From positions 1 through 25,017 of the forward strand of contig JASLBS010000211.1 of NCBI GenBank assembly GCA_030146405.1: a stretch of 25,017 bases of DNA. The letters run 5' to 3'. The notes below the pieces were generated by a model that was not told where the DNA came from, searched no databases, and saw only the letters and a program-made list of their open reading frames with translations. Positions 15,263 through 21,738 of the stretch are shown piece after piece. Numbering within the stretch: the first letter of the stretch is position 1; each line of letters begins with the position of its first letter. The DNA is from Arthrobacter sp. (GTDB lineage: Bacteria; Actinomycetota; Actinomycetes; Actinomycetales; Micrococcaceae). The position numbers and the translations under genes are program-made.

Positions 15263-15946
15263 ATGGATTTTCTGCAGTGGCTCTTCGAGGCCCGCATCCC
15301 CATAGGCAACGGTTCCCTCCTGCTGCGCGAAGTGGTGGGCAACGTGTTCGGGCTCCTGAGCGCTTTCGGCGGGATGCGTCGGCGCGTGTGGGCCTGGCCG
15401 GTGGGCATCATCGGCAATGTCCTGCTCCTGACCGTGTTCCTCGGATCGCTCTTCGGCGCCGCGAGCGCCGCCAACCTGCTGGGACAGGCCGGGCGACAGG
15501 TGATGTTCATCGCCGTGTCCATCTACGGGTGGCGGCAGTGGCAGGCCAGCCGGCACCAGGGCGGACAGGCCGTCACGCCCCGCTGGGCGGGGACGAGGGC
15601 GCGCCTGGGCATGGTCGCCTTCCTGATCGTCGGTACGTTCACGCTGACCCCGCTCTTCCGGATGCTCGGCTCCTACGAGCCGGTCTGGGCCGACGCCTGG
15701 ACCTTCGTCGGTTCCCTCCTCGCCACGTACGGCATGGCCAAGGGCTGGGTGGAGTTCTGGCTCGTCTGGGTCGCCGTCGACATCGTGGGGGTACCCCTGC
15801 TCTTCAGCGCCGGCTACTACGCCAGCGCCTTCATGTACATCTTCTACGGAGCCTTCACCCTCGTCGGGTTCTTCGTGTGGGCGCGAGCGCAGCGCACGGC
15901 CAAACCCAGCATCGAGACCCTCCTGCCGGATCCGACGCTGCGATGA
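15263..15946 (+). CDS. ribM: PnuC-like riboflavin transporter (RibM type)
   Basis: The 227-residue membrane protein belongs to the PnuC family of vitamin transporters. PnuC proper imports nicotinamide riboside, but actinobacterial members encoded directly behind an FMN riboswitch with rib genes (RibM/PnuX) import riboflavin, and that is the likely role here. About six or seven hydrophobic segments run from 26 to 205. ISIYGWRQW-type sequence at 84-93 (W90, W93) corresponds to the family's aromatic ligand-site region, and WVAVDIVGVPLLF (169-181) is another conserved stretch. The ATG at 15263 is chosen because AAGGA (15253-15257) sits at good spacing and the protein then starts MDFLQWLFEARIPIG. 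The stop overlaps the ribD start as ATGA. Confidence 0.88.
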   Translation: MDFLQWLFEARIPIGNGSLLLREVVGNVFGLLSAFGGMRRRVWAWPVGIIGNVLLLTVFLGSLFGAASAANLLGQAGRQVMFIAVSIYGWRQWQASRHQGGQAVTPRWAGTRARLGMVAFLIVGTFTLTPLFRMLGSYEPVWADAWTFVGSLLATYGMAKGWVEFWLVWVAVDIVGVPLLFSAGYYASAFMYIFYGAFTLVGFFVWARAQRTAKPSIETLLPDPTLR

Positions 15947-17007
15947 GCACGACGTCCCCCGGCGGGCCAGGGATCACCGCGGCGGAAGCGGTGGCCATGC
16001 GGCGAGCCCTCGAACTCGCCGCGCTGGGCGTGCGGGGCGCCAATCCCCTCGTCGGGGCTGTCCTCCTCGATGCCGACGGCGTCGTCCTCGGGGAGGGGTA
16101 CCACCGCGGCGCAGGTACTCCTCATGCAGAGCCCGCGGCCCTCGCCGATGCCCGCAGGCGGGGATACGATCCCCGCGGCACCACCATGGTGGTCACCCTC
16201 GAGCCGTGCAACCACACCGGCCGGACCGGACCCTGCAGTGAGGCCCTCATCGCGGCCGGCGTGGTCCGGGTGATCCATGCCGCCGATGACGTCAACGGTG
16301 CCGCGGCAGGCGGTGGTCGGCGGTTGCGCGCGGCGGGCGTCGACTGCTTCGGCGGACCCGGGGCTGCCGATTCGCAGGAGCTCAACGAGCGCTGGAGCGC
16401 TGCCACCCTCGGGCAGCGTCCCTTCGTCACCCTGAAATCCGCCCAGTCCCTCGACGGTCGCGTGGCGGCACGGGACGGATCCAGCCAGTGGATCACCGGT
16501 GCCGAGGCCCGCACCGACGGGCACCGGATCCGGGCACTGGCGGACGCCGTCCTGGTGGGGACCGGGACGGTGCTCGCGGACGACCCGCGGCTCACCGCAC
16601 GCATCGTCGGCACGGGCGTTCCTTCCGGCCGGGCTGGCCTGCGGGTGGTCATGGGCGAGACCCCCGTACCTGATGCCGCTGCCATCAGGGGCGAGGGTTT
16701 CCTCCACCTGACGACCCACGACGTCGGCGCTGTCCTCGACGACCTGTACGGCAGGGGTATCCGCCACCTGCTGGTCGAGGGAGGCCCGCGCATCGCCTCC
16801 GCCTTCCTCCGGGCCGGTGTCGTCGACGAGCTGTTCAGCTATCTCGCACCCCTGGTGCTCGGTGGTGGTGCTCCGGCCTACCCCGACCTCGGTGTCGGGA
16901 CCCTCGCCGAGGCTCCCCGCTGGGTGCTGGACGACGCGGGAGGACCCGGTGTGCAGCAGTTCGGCGCCGATGTACGGCTCCACCTGCGGCCCCCCGCCCA
17001 CGCCTGA
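15943..17007 (+). CDS. ribD: Bifunctional riboflavin deaminase/reductase RibD
   Basis: RibD carries out the second and third steps of riboflavin synthesis: deamination of the pyrimidine and reduction of the ribosyl side chain. The 354-residue protein has an N-terminal zinc deaminase domain with HAE (61-63) and PCNHTGRTGPC (88-98), giving zinc ligands H61, C89 and C98 and catalytic E63. The C-terminal reductase domain (from about 158) shows TLKSAQSLDGRVA (163-175), SSQWITG (180-186), DAVLVGTGTVLADDPRLTAR (201-220) and LLVEGGPRIASAFL (276-289). The ATG overlaps the transporter stop (15943-15946), implying translational coupling, and fits the normal N-terminus. The frame is open further upstream, but that part lies inside the transporter gene. 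Confidence 0.96.
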   Translation: MSTTSPGGPGITAAEAVAMRRALELAALGVRGANPLVGAVLLDADGVVLGEGYHRGAGTPHAEPAALADARRRGYDPRGTTMVVTLEPCNHTGRTGPCSEALIAAGVVRVIHAADDVNGAAAGGGRRLRAAGVDCFGGPGAADSQELNERWSAATLGQRPFVTLKSAQSLDGRVAARDGSSQWITGAEARTDGHRIRALADAVLVGTGTVLADDPRLTARIVGTGVPSGRAGLRVVMGETPVPDAAAIRGEGFLHLTTHDVGAVLDDLYGRGIRHLLVEGGPRIASAFLRAGVVDELFSYLAPLVLGGGAPAYPDLGVGTLAEAPRWVLDDAGGPGVQQFGADVRLHLRPPAHA

Positions 17008-17052
17008 CCCCTCACCTCCCACCCGCACGCCACCCATCCGAAGGAAGTACCC

Positions 17053-17706
17053 GTGTTCACAGGAATCGTGTCCGAGCAGGGCACCGTAGTCTCACTCGAG
17101 CTGGCGCCCGACGGCGAAAGCGGTCTCCTCGTCTTCGAGGCGCCCGGTTCCGGCAGCGACCTCGCACCCGGTGCGTCGATCGCCGTCAACGGTGTGTGCC
17201 TGACGGCCGTCACCCTGCACGGCGGGTGCGTGGGCGTCGACGTCATGGGCGAGACCCTCCGCCGCACCACCACCGGCGATCTGCAACCCGGTGCGCCCGT
17301 GAACCTCGAGCGATGCGTCCCTGCGGGCGGGCGCCTGGACGGGCATGTGGTGCAGGGGCACGTGGACGGCATGGGGGTACTGCTCGAGCGCGAGGACCTC
17401 GGCGCGTGGCACCGGCTCCGCTTCGGGTTGCCGGCGAAACTGGGCCGCTACGCCGCCGAGAAGGGTTCGGTCGCGATCGACGGCGTCTCACTGACCGTCA
17501 CCGCCGTCAGCGCCCCGGCGGAAGCGGAGCAGTGGTTCGAGGTCGGACTCATCCCGACCACCCTGAGGGAGACCGGCCTCGGCGCGAAATCCATCGGGGA
17601 TCCGGTGAACCTCGAGATGGACGTGCTCGCCAAGTACGCCGAGCGGCTCCTCGGGTTCGCGGCCGTGGACGCCCAGCCGGGCGGGGAGGCAGGGGAGCTG
17701 CAGTGA
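17053..17706 (+). CDS. ribE: Riboflavin synthase, alpha chain
   Basis: This enzyme dismutates two molecules of 6,7-dimethyl-8-ribityllumazine to give riboflavin, the last step of the pathway. The 217-residue protein starts MFTGIVSEQGTV, the classic N-terminus, from a GTG at 17053 with GAAGGAAG just upstream. It is a tandem of two lumazine-binding barrels: SIAVNGVCLTAV (42-53) in the first and SVAIDGVSLTVTAV (139-152) in the second. GRLDGHVVQGHVDG (93-106) joins them, and NLEMDVLAKYAERLL (186-200) forms the C-terminal helix that trimerises the enzyme in the family. It lies 45 bp after ribD, and its stop overlaps the ribB start (GTGA at 17703-17706). The gene is called ribC or ribE depending on the organism. 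Confidence 0.96.
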   Translation: MFTGIVSEQGTVVSLELAPDGESGLLVFEAPGSGSDLAPGASIAVNGVCLTAVTLHGGCVGVDVMGETLRRTTTGDLQPGAPVNLERCVPAGGRLDGHVVQGHVDGMGVLLEREDLGAWHRLRFGLPAKLGRYAAEKGSVAIDGVSLTVTAVSAPAEAEQWFEVGLIPTTLRETGLGAKSIGDPVNLEMDVLAKYAERLLGFAAVDAQPGGEAGELQ

Positions 17707-18365
17707 CCGACGCAATCCGCCTCGATCCCATCGCGGACGCCATCGCCGCCATCACCGCAGGGCGAGCCGTCGTCGTCGTCGATGACGAGAACCGTGAGAA
17801 CGAGGGTGACATCGTGTTCGCGGCGGAGGACGCCACCCCCGAGCTCGTCGGCTGGACGGTGCGCTGGACGTCCGGCGTGCTGTGCGTCCCACTGCGGTCC
17901 GACGACGCCGACCGTCTCCTCCTGCCGCCCATGACCGCCGTGAACGAGGACTCGAAGGGCACGGCCTACACGGTCTCGTGCGACGCCGCCGAGGGTGTGA
18001 GCACGGGCATCAGCGCGGCGGACCGGGCGCGTACCGCCAGGGTGCTCGCCGATCGTTCCAGCGTGCCCGGGGACCTCACGCGGCCGGGCCACGTCTTCCC
18101 GCTGCGGGCCGCTCCGGGCGGCGTACGCCAGCGGCCGGGCCACACCGAGGCAGGGGTGGAACTGAGCTTCCTCGCAGGGAAGCGCCCTGCTGCCGTGATC
18201 GCCGAACTGGTGCACGACGAGGGCCACATGATGCGGCTCCCGGCGCTGCGCCAGTTCGCCGATCAGCACGGGATCCCACTCATCTCGATCGAGCACCTCG
18301 TCGCCTACGTGCTCGACCACGACTCCCGCCAGGACCCGGCGAGCAGAACGGATCCCGGAGCCTGA
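17703..18365 (+). CDS. ribB: 3,4-dihydroxy-2-butanone 4-phosphate synthase (RibB only)
   Basis: RibB converts ribulose 5-phosphate to the four-carbon precursor used by lumazine synthase. The 220-residue protein has VVVDDENRENEGDIVFAAE (24-42), with the acidic loop that binds metal and substrate, KGTAYTVSCDA (85-95), GVSTGISAADRA (98-109), RPGHVFPLRA (127-136) and RPGHTEAGVEL (144-154), and ends shortly after SIEHLVAYV (195-203). Actinobacterial genes here are often a RibBA fusion with GTP cyclohydrolase II; this one has no RibA half and ends in a short polar tail. The GTG start overlaps the ribE stop (GTGA), fixing the start. The gap to ribH is filled by a 9-nt tandem repeat. The missing cyclohydrolase must be encoded elsewhere. 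Confidence 0.94.
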   Translation: MTDAIRLDPIADAIAAITAGRAVVVVDDENRENEGDIVFAAEDATPELVGWTVRWTSGVLCVPLRSDDADRLLLPPMTAVNEDSKGTAYTVSCDAAEGVSTGISAADRARTARVLADRSSVPGDLTRPGHVFPLRAAPGGVRQRPGHTEAGVELSFLAGKRPAAVIAELVHDEGHMMRLPALRQFADQHGIPLISIEHLVAYVLDHDSRQDPASRTDPGA

Positions 18366-18374
18366 CGGCGCCGC

Positions 18375-18418
18375 CCCAGCACGCCCAGTACACCCAGCAC
18401 GCCCAGTACACCCAGCAC
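18375..18418 (+). repeat. 9-nt tandem repeat between ribB and ribH
   Basis: The unit CCCAGYACR occurs nearly five times in a row, alternating CCCAGCACG and CCCAGTACA, so the higher-order unit is 18 nt in about 2.4 copies. It starts 9 bp after the ribB stop and ends 22 bp before the ribH ATG. It is outside both genes, so changes in copy number would alter spacing but not reading frame. Confidence 0.9.
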
Positions 18419-18440
18419 CATCCACCACCTGAGGAGAACC

Positions 18441-18926
18441 ATGAGCGGCCACGGAGCACCCAGCATCGACATCAGCGGACTGACCGGCCAGGAGGGCACG
18501 CCCCTGCGCCTCGCCATCATCGCCGCGAGCTGGCACACCGAGATCATGGACGGACTGCTCGACGGCGCCCGACGCGCCGCGGCCGAGGCCGGAGCCGACG
18601 TGACCGAGATCCGCGTCCCCGGCAGCTTCGAACTGCCCGTCGCAGCAGCGCGCCTCGCACCGCACTTCGACGCCGTCGCCGCCCTCGGCGTCGTCATCCG
18701 CGGCGGCACCCCGCACTTCGAGTACGTCTGCCAGGCGGCCACATCGGGCCTGACCGATGTCAGCGTGCGCACGGGGGTCCCGGTGGGCTTCGGCGTGCTG
18801 ACCTGTGACACCGAGCAGCAGGGGCTCGACCGTGCGGGACTGCCCGGCTCCTCGGAGGACAAGGGACACGAAGCGGTCTCCGCGGCCTTGGCGACGGCCG
18901 CGGCCCTGCGCTCGTGGACGCGGTGA
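18441..18926 (+). CDS. ribH: 6,7-dimethyl-8-ribityllumazine synthase
   Basis: RibH condenses the RibB product with the RibD-branch pyrimidine to make lumazine, the substrate of riboflavin synthase. The 161-residue length is typical. Motifs are ASWHTEIMDGLLDGA (29-43), VPGSFELPVAA (59-69), GVVIRGGTPHFEYVC (83-97) with H92 at the position of the catalytic histidine, VPVGFGVLTCDTEQQ (113-127) and KGHEAVSAAL (141-150). GAGGAG immediately upstream makes the ATG at 18441 secure. The N-terminal 18 residues are a variable lead. It is the last gene of the riboswitch-controlled block; a hairpin follows 3 bp after the stop. Confidence 0.96.
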   Translation: MSGHGAPSIDISGLTGQEGTPLRLAIIAASWHTEIMDGLLDGARRAAAEAGADVTEIRVPGSFELPVAAARLAPHFDAVAALGVVIRGGTPHFEYVCQAATSGLTDVSVRTGVPVGFGVLTCDTEQQGLDRAGLPGSSEDKGHEAVSAALATAAALRSWTR

Positions 18927-18928
18927 GC

Positions 18929-18948
18929 GCCGGAGTGCCAGCTCCGGC
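18929..18948 (+). terminator. Hairpin at the end of the rib operon
   Basis: GCCGGAG (18929-18935) pairs perfectly with CTCCGGC (18942-18948) across TGCCAG, three bases after the ribH stop. There is no T-run after it. Its position supports an operon boundary before the hisE promoter. Confidence 0.45.
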
Positions 18949-18984
18949 AGGGACGGAGCGGAACGCCGCAGCCCCGGGAGCCGA

Positions 18985-18990
18985 TAACCT
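18985..18990 (+). promoter_or_regulatory. -10 element of a probable leaderless hisE promoter
   Basis: TAACCT fits TANNNT and ends 7 nt before the hisE GTG, so transcription would begin at or beside the start codon. The sequence between (AGGGGGT) would place a ribosome-binding site only 1 nt from the start, too close for normal use, which favours the leaderless reading. No -35 match is visible. Confidence 0.45.
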
Positions 18991-18997
18991 AGGGGGT

Positions 18998-19261
18998 GTG
19001 AAAACCTTTGATTCGCTCTTCGAGGAACTCGGCGCCAAGGCTGCGGAGCGCCCCGCCGGCTCACGCACCGTCGCCGAACTCGACTCGGGCGTGCACGGCA
19101 TCGGCAAGAAGGTGGTCGAGGAGGCCGCGGAGGTCTGGATGGCCGCCGAGTACGAGTCGACGGAGGACACCGCCGAGGAGATCTCGCAGCTGCTGTACCA
19201 CCTGCAGGTCCTCATGATCGCCAAGGGCCTCACCCTGGAGGACGTCTACAAGCATCTGTAG
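18998..19261 (+). CDS. hisE: Phosphoribosyl-ATP diphosphatase HisE
   Basis: HisE hydrolyses phosphoribosyl-ATP to phosphoribosyl-AMP, the second step of histidine synthesis. The GTG at 18998 gives an 87-residue protein starting MKTFDSLFEELGAKAAERP, the expected N-terminus; an upstream in-frame ATG (18914) lies within ribH and was not used. The all-alpha MazG-like fold is shown by GIGKKVVEEAAEVWMAAEYE, in which the EExxE-type acids bind magnesium, and by TAEEISQLLYHLQVLMIAKG near the end. hisG follows after 67 bp. As in many actinobacteria, hisE is paired with hisG and separate from hisI, which lies 2.5 kb downstream on its own transcript. Confidence 0.95.
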   Translation: MKTFDSLFEELGAKAAERPAGSRTVAELDSGVHGIGKKVVEEAAEVWMAAEYESTEDTAEEISQLLYHLQVLMIAKGLTLEDVYKHL

Positions 19262-19328
19262 CCGCGCCGGCGCTCCTGCCCGCGGCTCCCGACAGCCTGC
19301 CCTGCCCTCCTTCAGCGAAAGATCCCCC

Positions 19329-20174
19329 ATGCTCCGTGTAGCAGTCCCCAACAAGGGCGCCCTCTCCGAGGCCGCCTCCGCCATGCTCGCCGAGGCCGGC
19401 TACCGCCAGCGCCGCGACACCCGCGAGCTCGTCCTCGTCGACCCCGAGAACGAGATCGAGTTCTTCTTCCTGCGACCGCGTGACATCGCCGTCTACGTGG
19501 GCTCCGGCACCCTCGACGTCGGTATCACCGGGCGCGATCTCTTCCTCGACGCGCAGGTGGAGGCCGAGGAACTCCTGCAGCTCGGCTTCGGTGCCTCCAC
19601 GTTCCGCTTCGCCGGTCCGGTCGGCGACTTCTCCGCCGTCGGGCAGCTCGAGGGCAAGCGCCTCGCGACGAGCTACGAGGGCCTCCTCAACGACTACCTC
19701 GTGGAGCGCGGAATCACCGCTTCCGTGGTGCGGCTGGACGGCGCCGTGGAATCCTCCGTGCGCCTCGGTGTGGCCGATGCGATCGCCGACGTGGTGGAGA
19801 CGGGCAACACCCTGCGGGCCGCCGGGATGGAGATCTTCGGCGAGCCGATCCTCCAGAGCGAGGCCGTGCTGATCGGGCGGGTGGGCGGACAGGCTCCCGC
19901 CGGCCTCGACGTCCTGCTGCGACGCCTGCAGGGCGTCCTCGTGGCGCGCCAGTACGTGCTGATGGACTACGACATCCGCAAGGACCTCGTGGACGCGGCG
20001 GCGGCACTGACGCCGGGCCTGGAATCGCCCACCATCTCGCCCCTGCGGGACTCCGAATGGGTGGCCGTCCGCTCCATGGTCAAGCGCAGCCGGACCAATC
20101 GCGTGATGGACGAGCTGTACGAGCTCGGCGCCCGCGCCATCCTGGTCAGCACCATCCACGCCTGCCGGATCTAG
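19329..20174 (+). CDS. hisG: ATP phosphoribosyltransferase HisG (long form)
   Basis: HisG joins ATP and PRPP in the first, feedback-controlled step of histidine synthesis. The 281-residue length and C-terminal domain mark the long form, which carries its own regulatory ACT-like domain and does not need HisZ. Motifs are LRVAVPNKGALSE (2-14), FLRPRDIAVYVGSGTLDVGI (47-66), LATSYEGLLNDYL (112-124), and the PRPP-binding DAIADVVETGNTL (150-162). The regulatory domain covers about 205-281, with ESPTISPLRDSEWVAVRSMV (232-251) and GARAILVSTIHACRI (267-281). The ATG at 19329 has only a weak GAAAGA upstream. hisF follows after 13 bp, so the two are surely cotranscribed. Confidence 0.96.
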   Translation: MLRVAVPNKGALSEAASAMLAEAGYRQRRDTRELVLVDPENEIEFFFLRPRDIAVYVGSGTLDVGITGRDLFLDAQVEAEELLQLGFGASTFRFAGPVGDFSAVGQLEGKRLATSYEGLLNDYLVERGITASVVRLDGAVESSVRLGVADAIADVVETGNTLRAAGMEIFGEPILQSEAVLIGRVGGQAPAGLDVLLRRLQGVLVARQYVLMDYDIRKDLVDAAAALTPGLESPTISPLRDSEWVAVRSMVKRSRTNRVMDELYELGARAILVSTIHACRI

Positions 20175-20187
20175 GGGAGGGGCAGCC

Positions 20188-20958
20188 ATGACCGTCGCGG
20201 TCCGTGTGATCCCCTGCCTCGACGTCGACGCCGGCCGCGTGGTCAAGGGCGTCAACTTCGAGGACCTGCGCGACGCCGGTGACCCGGTGGAACTCGCGCA
20301 CCGCTACGACCGCGCGGGCGCAGACGAGCTGACCTTCCTCGACGTCACCGCGTCCTCGGGCAACCGCGAGACGACCTTCGACGTCGTCGCACGCACCGCC
20401 GAGGAGGTCTTCATCCCGCTGACGGTCGGTGGTGGCGTCCGCGAGATCTCCGACGTGGACCGCCTGCTCCGCTTCGGCGCGGACAAGGCATCGATCAACA
20501 CCGCGGCGGTGGCCCGGCCGGCAGTGATCGACGAGATCACCCGCCACTTCGGCGCGCAGGTCCTGGTGCTCTCCCTCGATGCCCGGCGGACCCGGGACAC
20601 CGCCACGCCGTCGGGATTCGAGGTCACCACCTACGGTGGGCGCAAGGGCACGGGGATCGACGCCGTCGCCTGGGCGAAGGAGGCCGCCGAGCGCGGCGTG
20701 GGGGAGATCCTGCTGAACTCCATCGACGCCGACGGCACCAAGGCGGGCTTCGACCTAGAACTGATCCGGGCAGTACGCGCCGCCGTCGGCGTCCCCCTGA
20801 TCGCCTCGGGCGGAGCGGGCGCCCCGGAGCACTTCCCTCCGGCAGTGGCCGCCGGTGCCGATGCGGTCCTGGCGGCGTCGGTCTTCCACTTCGGGCCCGT
20901 GGACGCCATCGCCCAGGTCAAGGCCGCCATCCGGGAAGCGGGCTTCCCCGTCCGGTGA
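20188..20958 (+). CDS. hisF: Imidazole glycerol phosphate synthase cyclase subunit HisF
   Basis: HisF takes ammonia from the HisH glutaminase and makes imidazole glycerol phosphate and AICAR. The 256-residue TIM barrel shows VIPCLDVDAGRVVKGVNF (7-24) with catalytic D12, LTVGGGVR (78-85), VLSLDARR (127-134) with catalytic D131, EILLNSIDADGTKAGFDLEL (173-192) and PLIASGGAGAPEHF (203-216). GGAGGGG sits just before the ATG. hisH, hisA, hisB, hisC and hisD are not in the window, so the his genes are split over several loci. The downstream neighbour converges from the other strand, with a 55-bp gap and no obvious terminator. Confidence 0.97.
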   Translation: MTVAVRVIPCLDVDAGRVVKGVNFEDLRDAGDPVELAHRYDRAGADELTFLDVTASSGNRETTFDVVARTAEEVFIPLTVGGGVREISDVDRLLRFGADKASINTAAVARPAVIDEITRHFGAQVLVLSLDARRTRDTATPSGFEVTTYGGRKGTGIDAVAWAKEAAERGVGEILLNSIDADGTKAGFDLELIRAVRAAVGVPLIASGGAGAPEHFPPAVAAGADAVLAASVFHFGPVDAIAQVKAAIREAGFPVR

Positions 20959-21013
20959 CGGATCCGCTCCTCGGCGGGTCGACGTCCTCCCGGACCCCGA
21001 CACCCCAACGGAT

Positions 21014-21658
21014 CTAGAGTCCTACCTCGGCGCTCTCGAGCAGGGCGACGGCGTCCGGCTGACCCTCGAAGGTGACCAGGGCCTGCTCCCGGCGGCCGTG
21101 GGCGTGCAGGAGCAGCTCGCCCGGGTCGCCCACGATCGCGACCGAGACCGGAGCGCGTTTGGCCACGTGCCGCGGGCCGTCCGGCCGCACCAGCACGACG
21201 CCGAGATCCACACCGCGGTACAGGATCGCAGCACGCTTCACGAGCTCCTCCCACAGGGCATCCGCGTAGTCCGCGTCGAGGGCACGCGGTGCCCACCGGG
21301 TGGTGGCGCGGCGGACGTCCTCGGTGTGGACGAAGTACTCGATGAGATTGGCACTCTTGTCCACGGATCTGAGCCGCATGGGCGAGAGCGCGGGAGGCCC
21401 GGCGAGGAGGCGGTTCACGAGTGCCTCGTAGGCAGCGGGGGAGGAGGCACGCTCTGCGGCCTCCCGTGTGGCCCGCTCGGTCACGCTCGCGAGCCGCTTG
21501 ACCACCATGCCCAGGCCGAGGGCCGGCCGGTGCTCGCGCAAGTACAGGTGCGCGGCGAGATCGCGCGTCAGCCAGCCCTCACACAGGGTGGGGGCATCGG
21601 GGCCGGCTGCCAGCAGCGTTTCGACCAGGACCTCGCGGGACGGCTTCACATAGTGCAT
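21014..21658 (-). CDS. TIGR03085-type, mycothiol-dependent-isomerase-like protein
   Basis: The 214-residue cytoplasmic protein belongs to the actinobacterial TIGR03085 family, related to the DinB / mycothiol-dependent maleylpyruvate isomerase fold. The N-terminal part has PTLCEGWLTRDLAAHLYLRE (23-42) with H37, and IEYFVHTEDVRRA (106-118) supplies H111 and further acids that could hold a metal ion, as in the fold's usual three-histidine site. The C-terminal part contains GDPGELLLHAHGR (177-189), typical of the family. Its reaction is unknown. The ATG at 21658 gives the standard start MHYVKPSR; a GTG one codon upstream is an alternative. TAGTTT lies 8 nt upstream. The gene is divergent from hisI and convergent with hisF. 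Confidence 0.87.
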   Translation of the reverse strand: MHYVKPSREVLVETLLAAGPDAPTLCEGWLTRDLAAHLYLREHRPALGLGMVVKRLASVTERATREAAERASSPAAYEALVNRLLAGPPALSPMRLRSVDKSANLIEYFVHTEDVRRATTRWAPRALDADYADALWEELVKRAAILYRGVDLGVVLVRPDGPRHVAKRAPVSVAIVGDPGELLLHAHGRREQALVTFEGQPDAVALLESAEVGL

Positions 21659-21666
21659 CACTGCTG

Positions 21667-21672
21667 AAACTA
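21667..21672 (-). promoter_or_regulatory. -10 element of the TIGR03085 gene, leaderless type
   Basis: On the minus strand TAGTTT is followed by CAGCAGTGATG, putting the hexamer 5 nt from GTG and 8 nt from ATG. Transcription should begin about at the start codon. There is no ribosome-binding site in the short space, consistent with a leaderless message. Confidence 0.5.
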
Positions 21673-21680
21673 GCATGTCG

Positions 21681-21710
21681 CGGGCCGCCCGGGCAGGTGG
21701 GCGCGGCCCG
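21681..21710. promoter_or_regulatory. GC-rich dyad between two divergent promoters
   Basis: CGGGCCGC (21681-21688) and GCGGCCCG (21703-21710) form an 8-bp inverted repeat with a 14-bp spacer. Its centre (about 21695) is within 3 bp of the midpoint between the two divergent -10 elements, and its arms cover or border both -35 positions. It is a candidate shared operator; GC-rich DNA makes chance repeats more likely, so confidence is modest. Confidence 0.4.
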
Positions 21711-21724
21711 TTCGCGGGCGGCAC

Positions 21725-21730
21725 TAGAAT
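21725..21730 (+). promoter_or_regulatory. -10 element of hisI, leaderless type
   Basis: TAGAAT is a near-consensus -10 and lies 5 nt before GTG and 8 nt before the ATG of hisI (TAGAATTACGGGTGATG). The same arrangement, hexamer-N5-GTGATG, is found for the divergent gene. A leaderless transcript is the simplest reading. Confidence 0.6.
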
Positions 21731-21738
21731 TACGGGTG

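Noticed and set aside
15172..15942. Upstream in-frame extension of ribD
   Set aside because: The open frame overlaps the riboflavin transporter gene in another frame and is Arg/Pro-rich without motifs; the ATGA overlap gives a natural ribD start at 15943.
18375..18418. CRISPR array
   Set aside because: The repeat unit is only 9-18 nt and contiguous, with no unique spacers and no cas genes nearby; it is a simple tandem repeat.
20959..21013. Terminator between hisF and the convergent gene
   Set aside because: No stem longer than about 6 bp with a sensible loop was found; convergent transcription may suffice.
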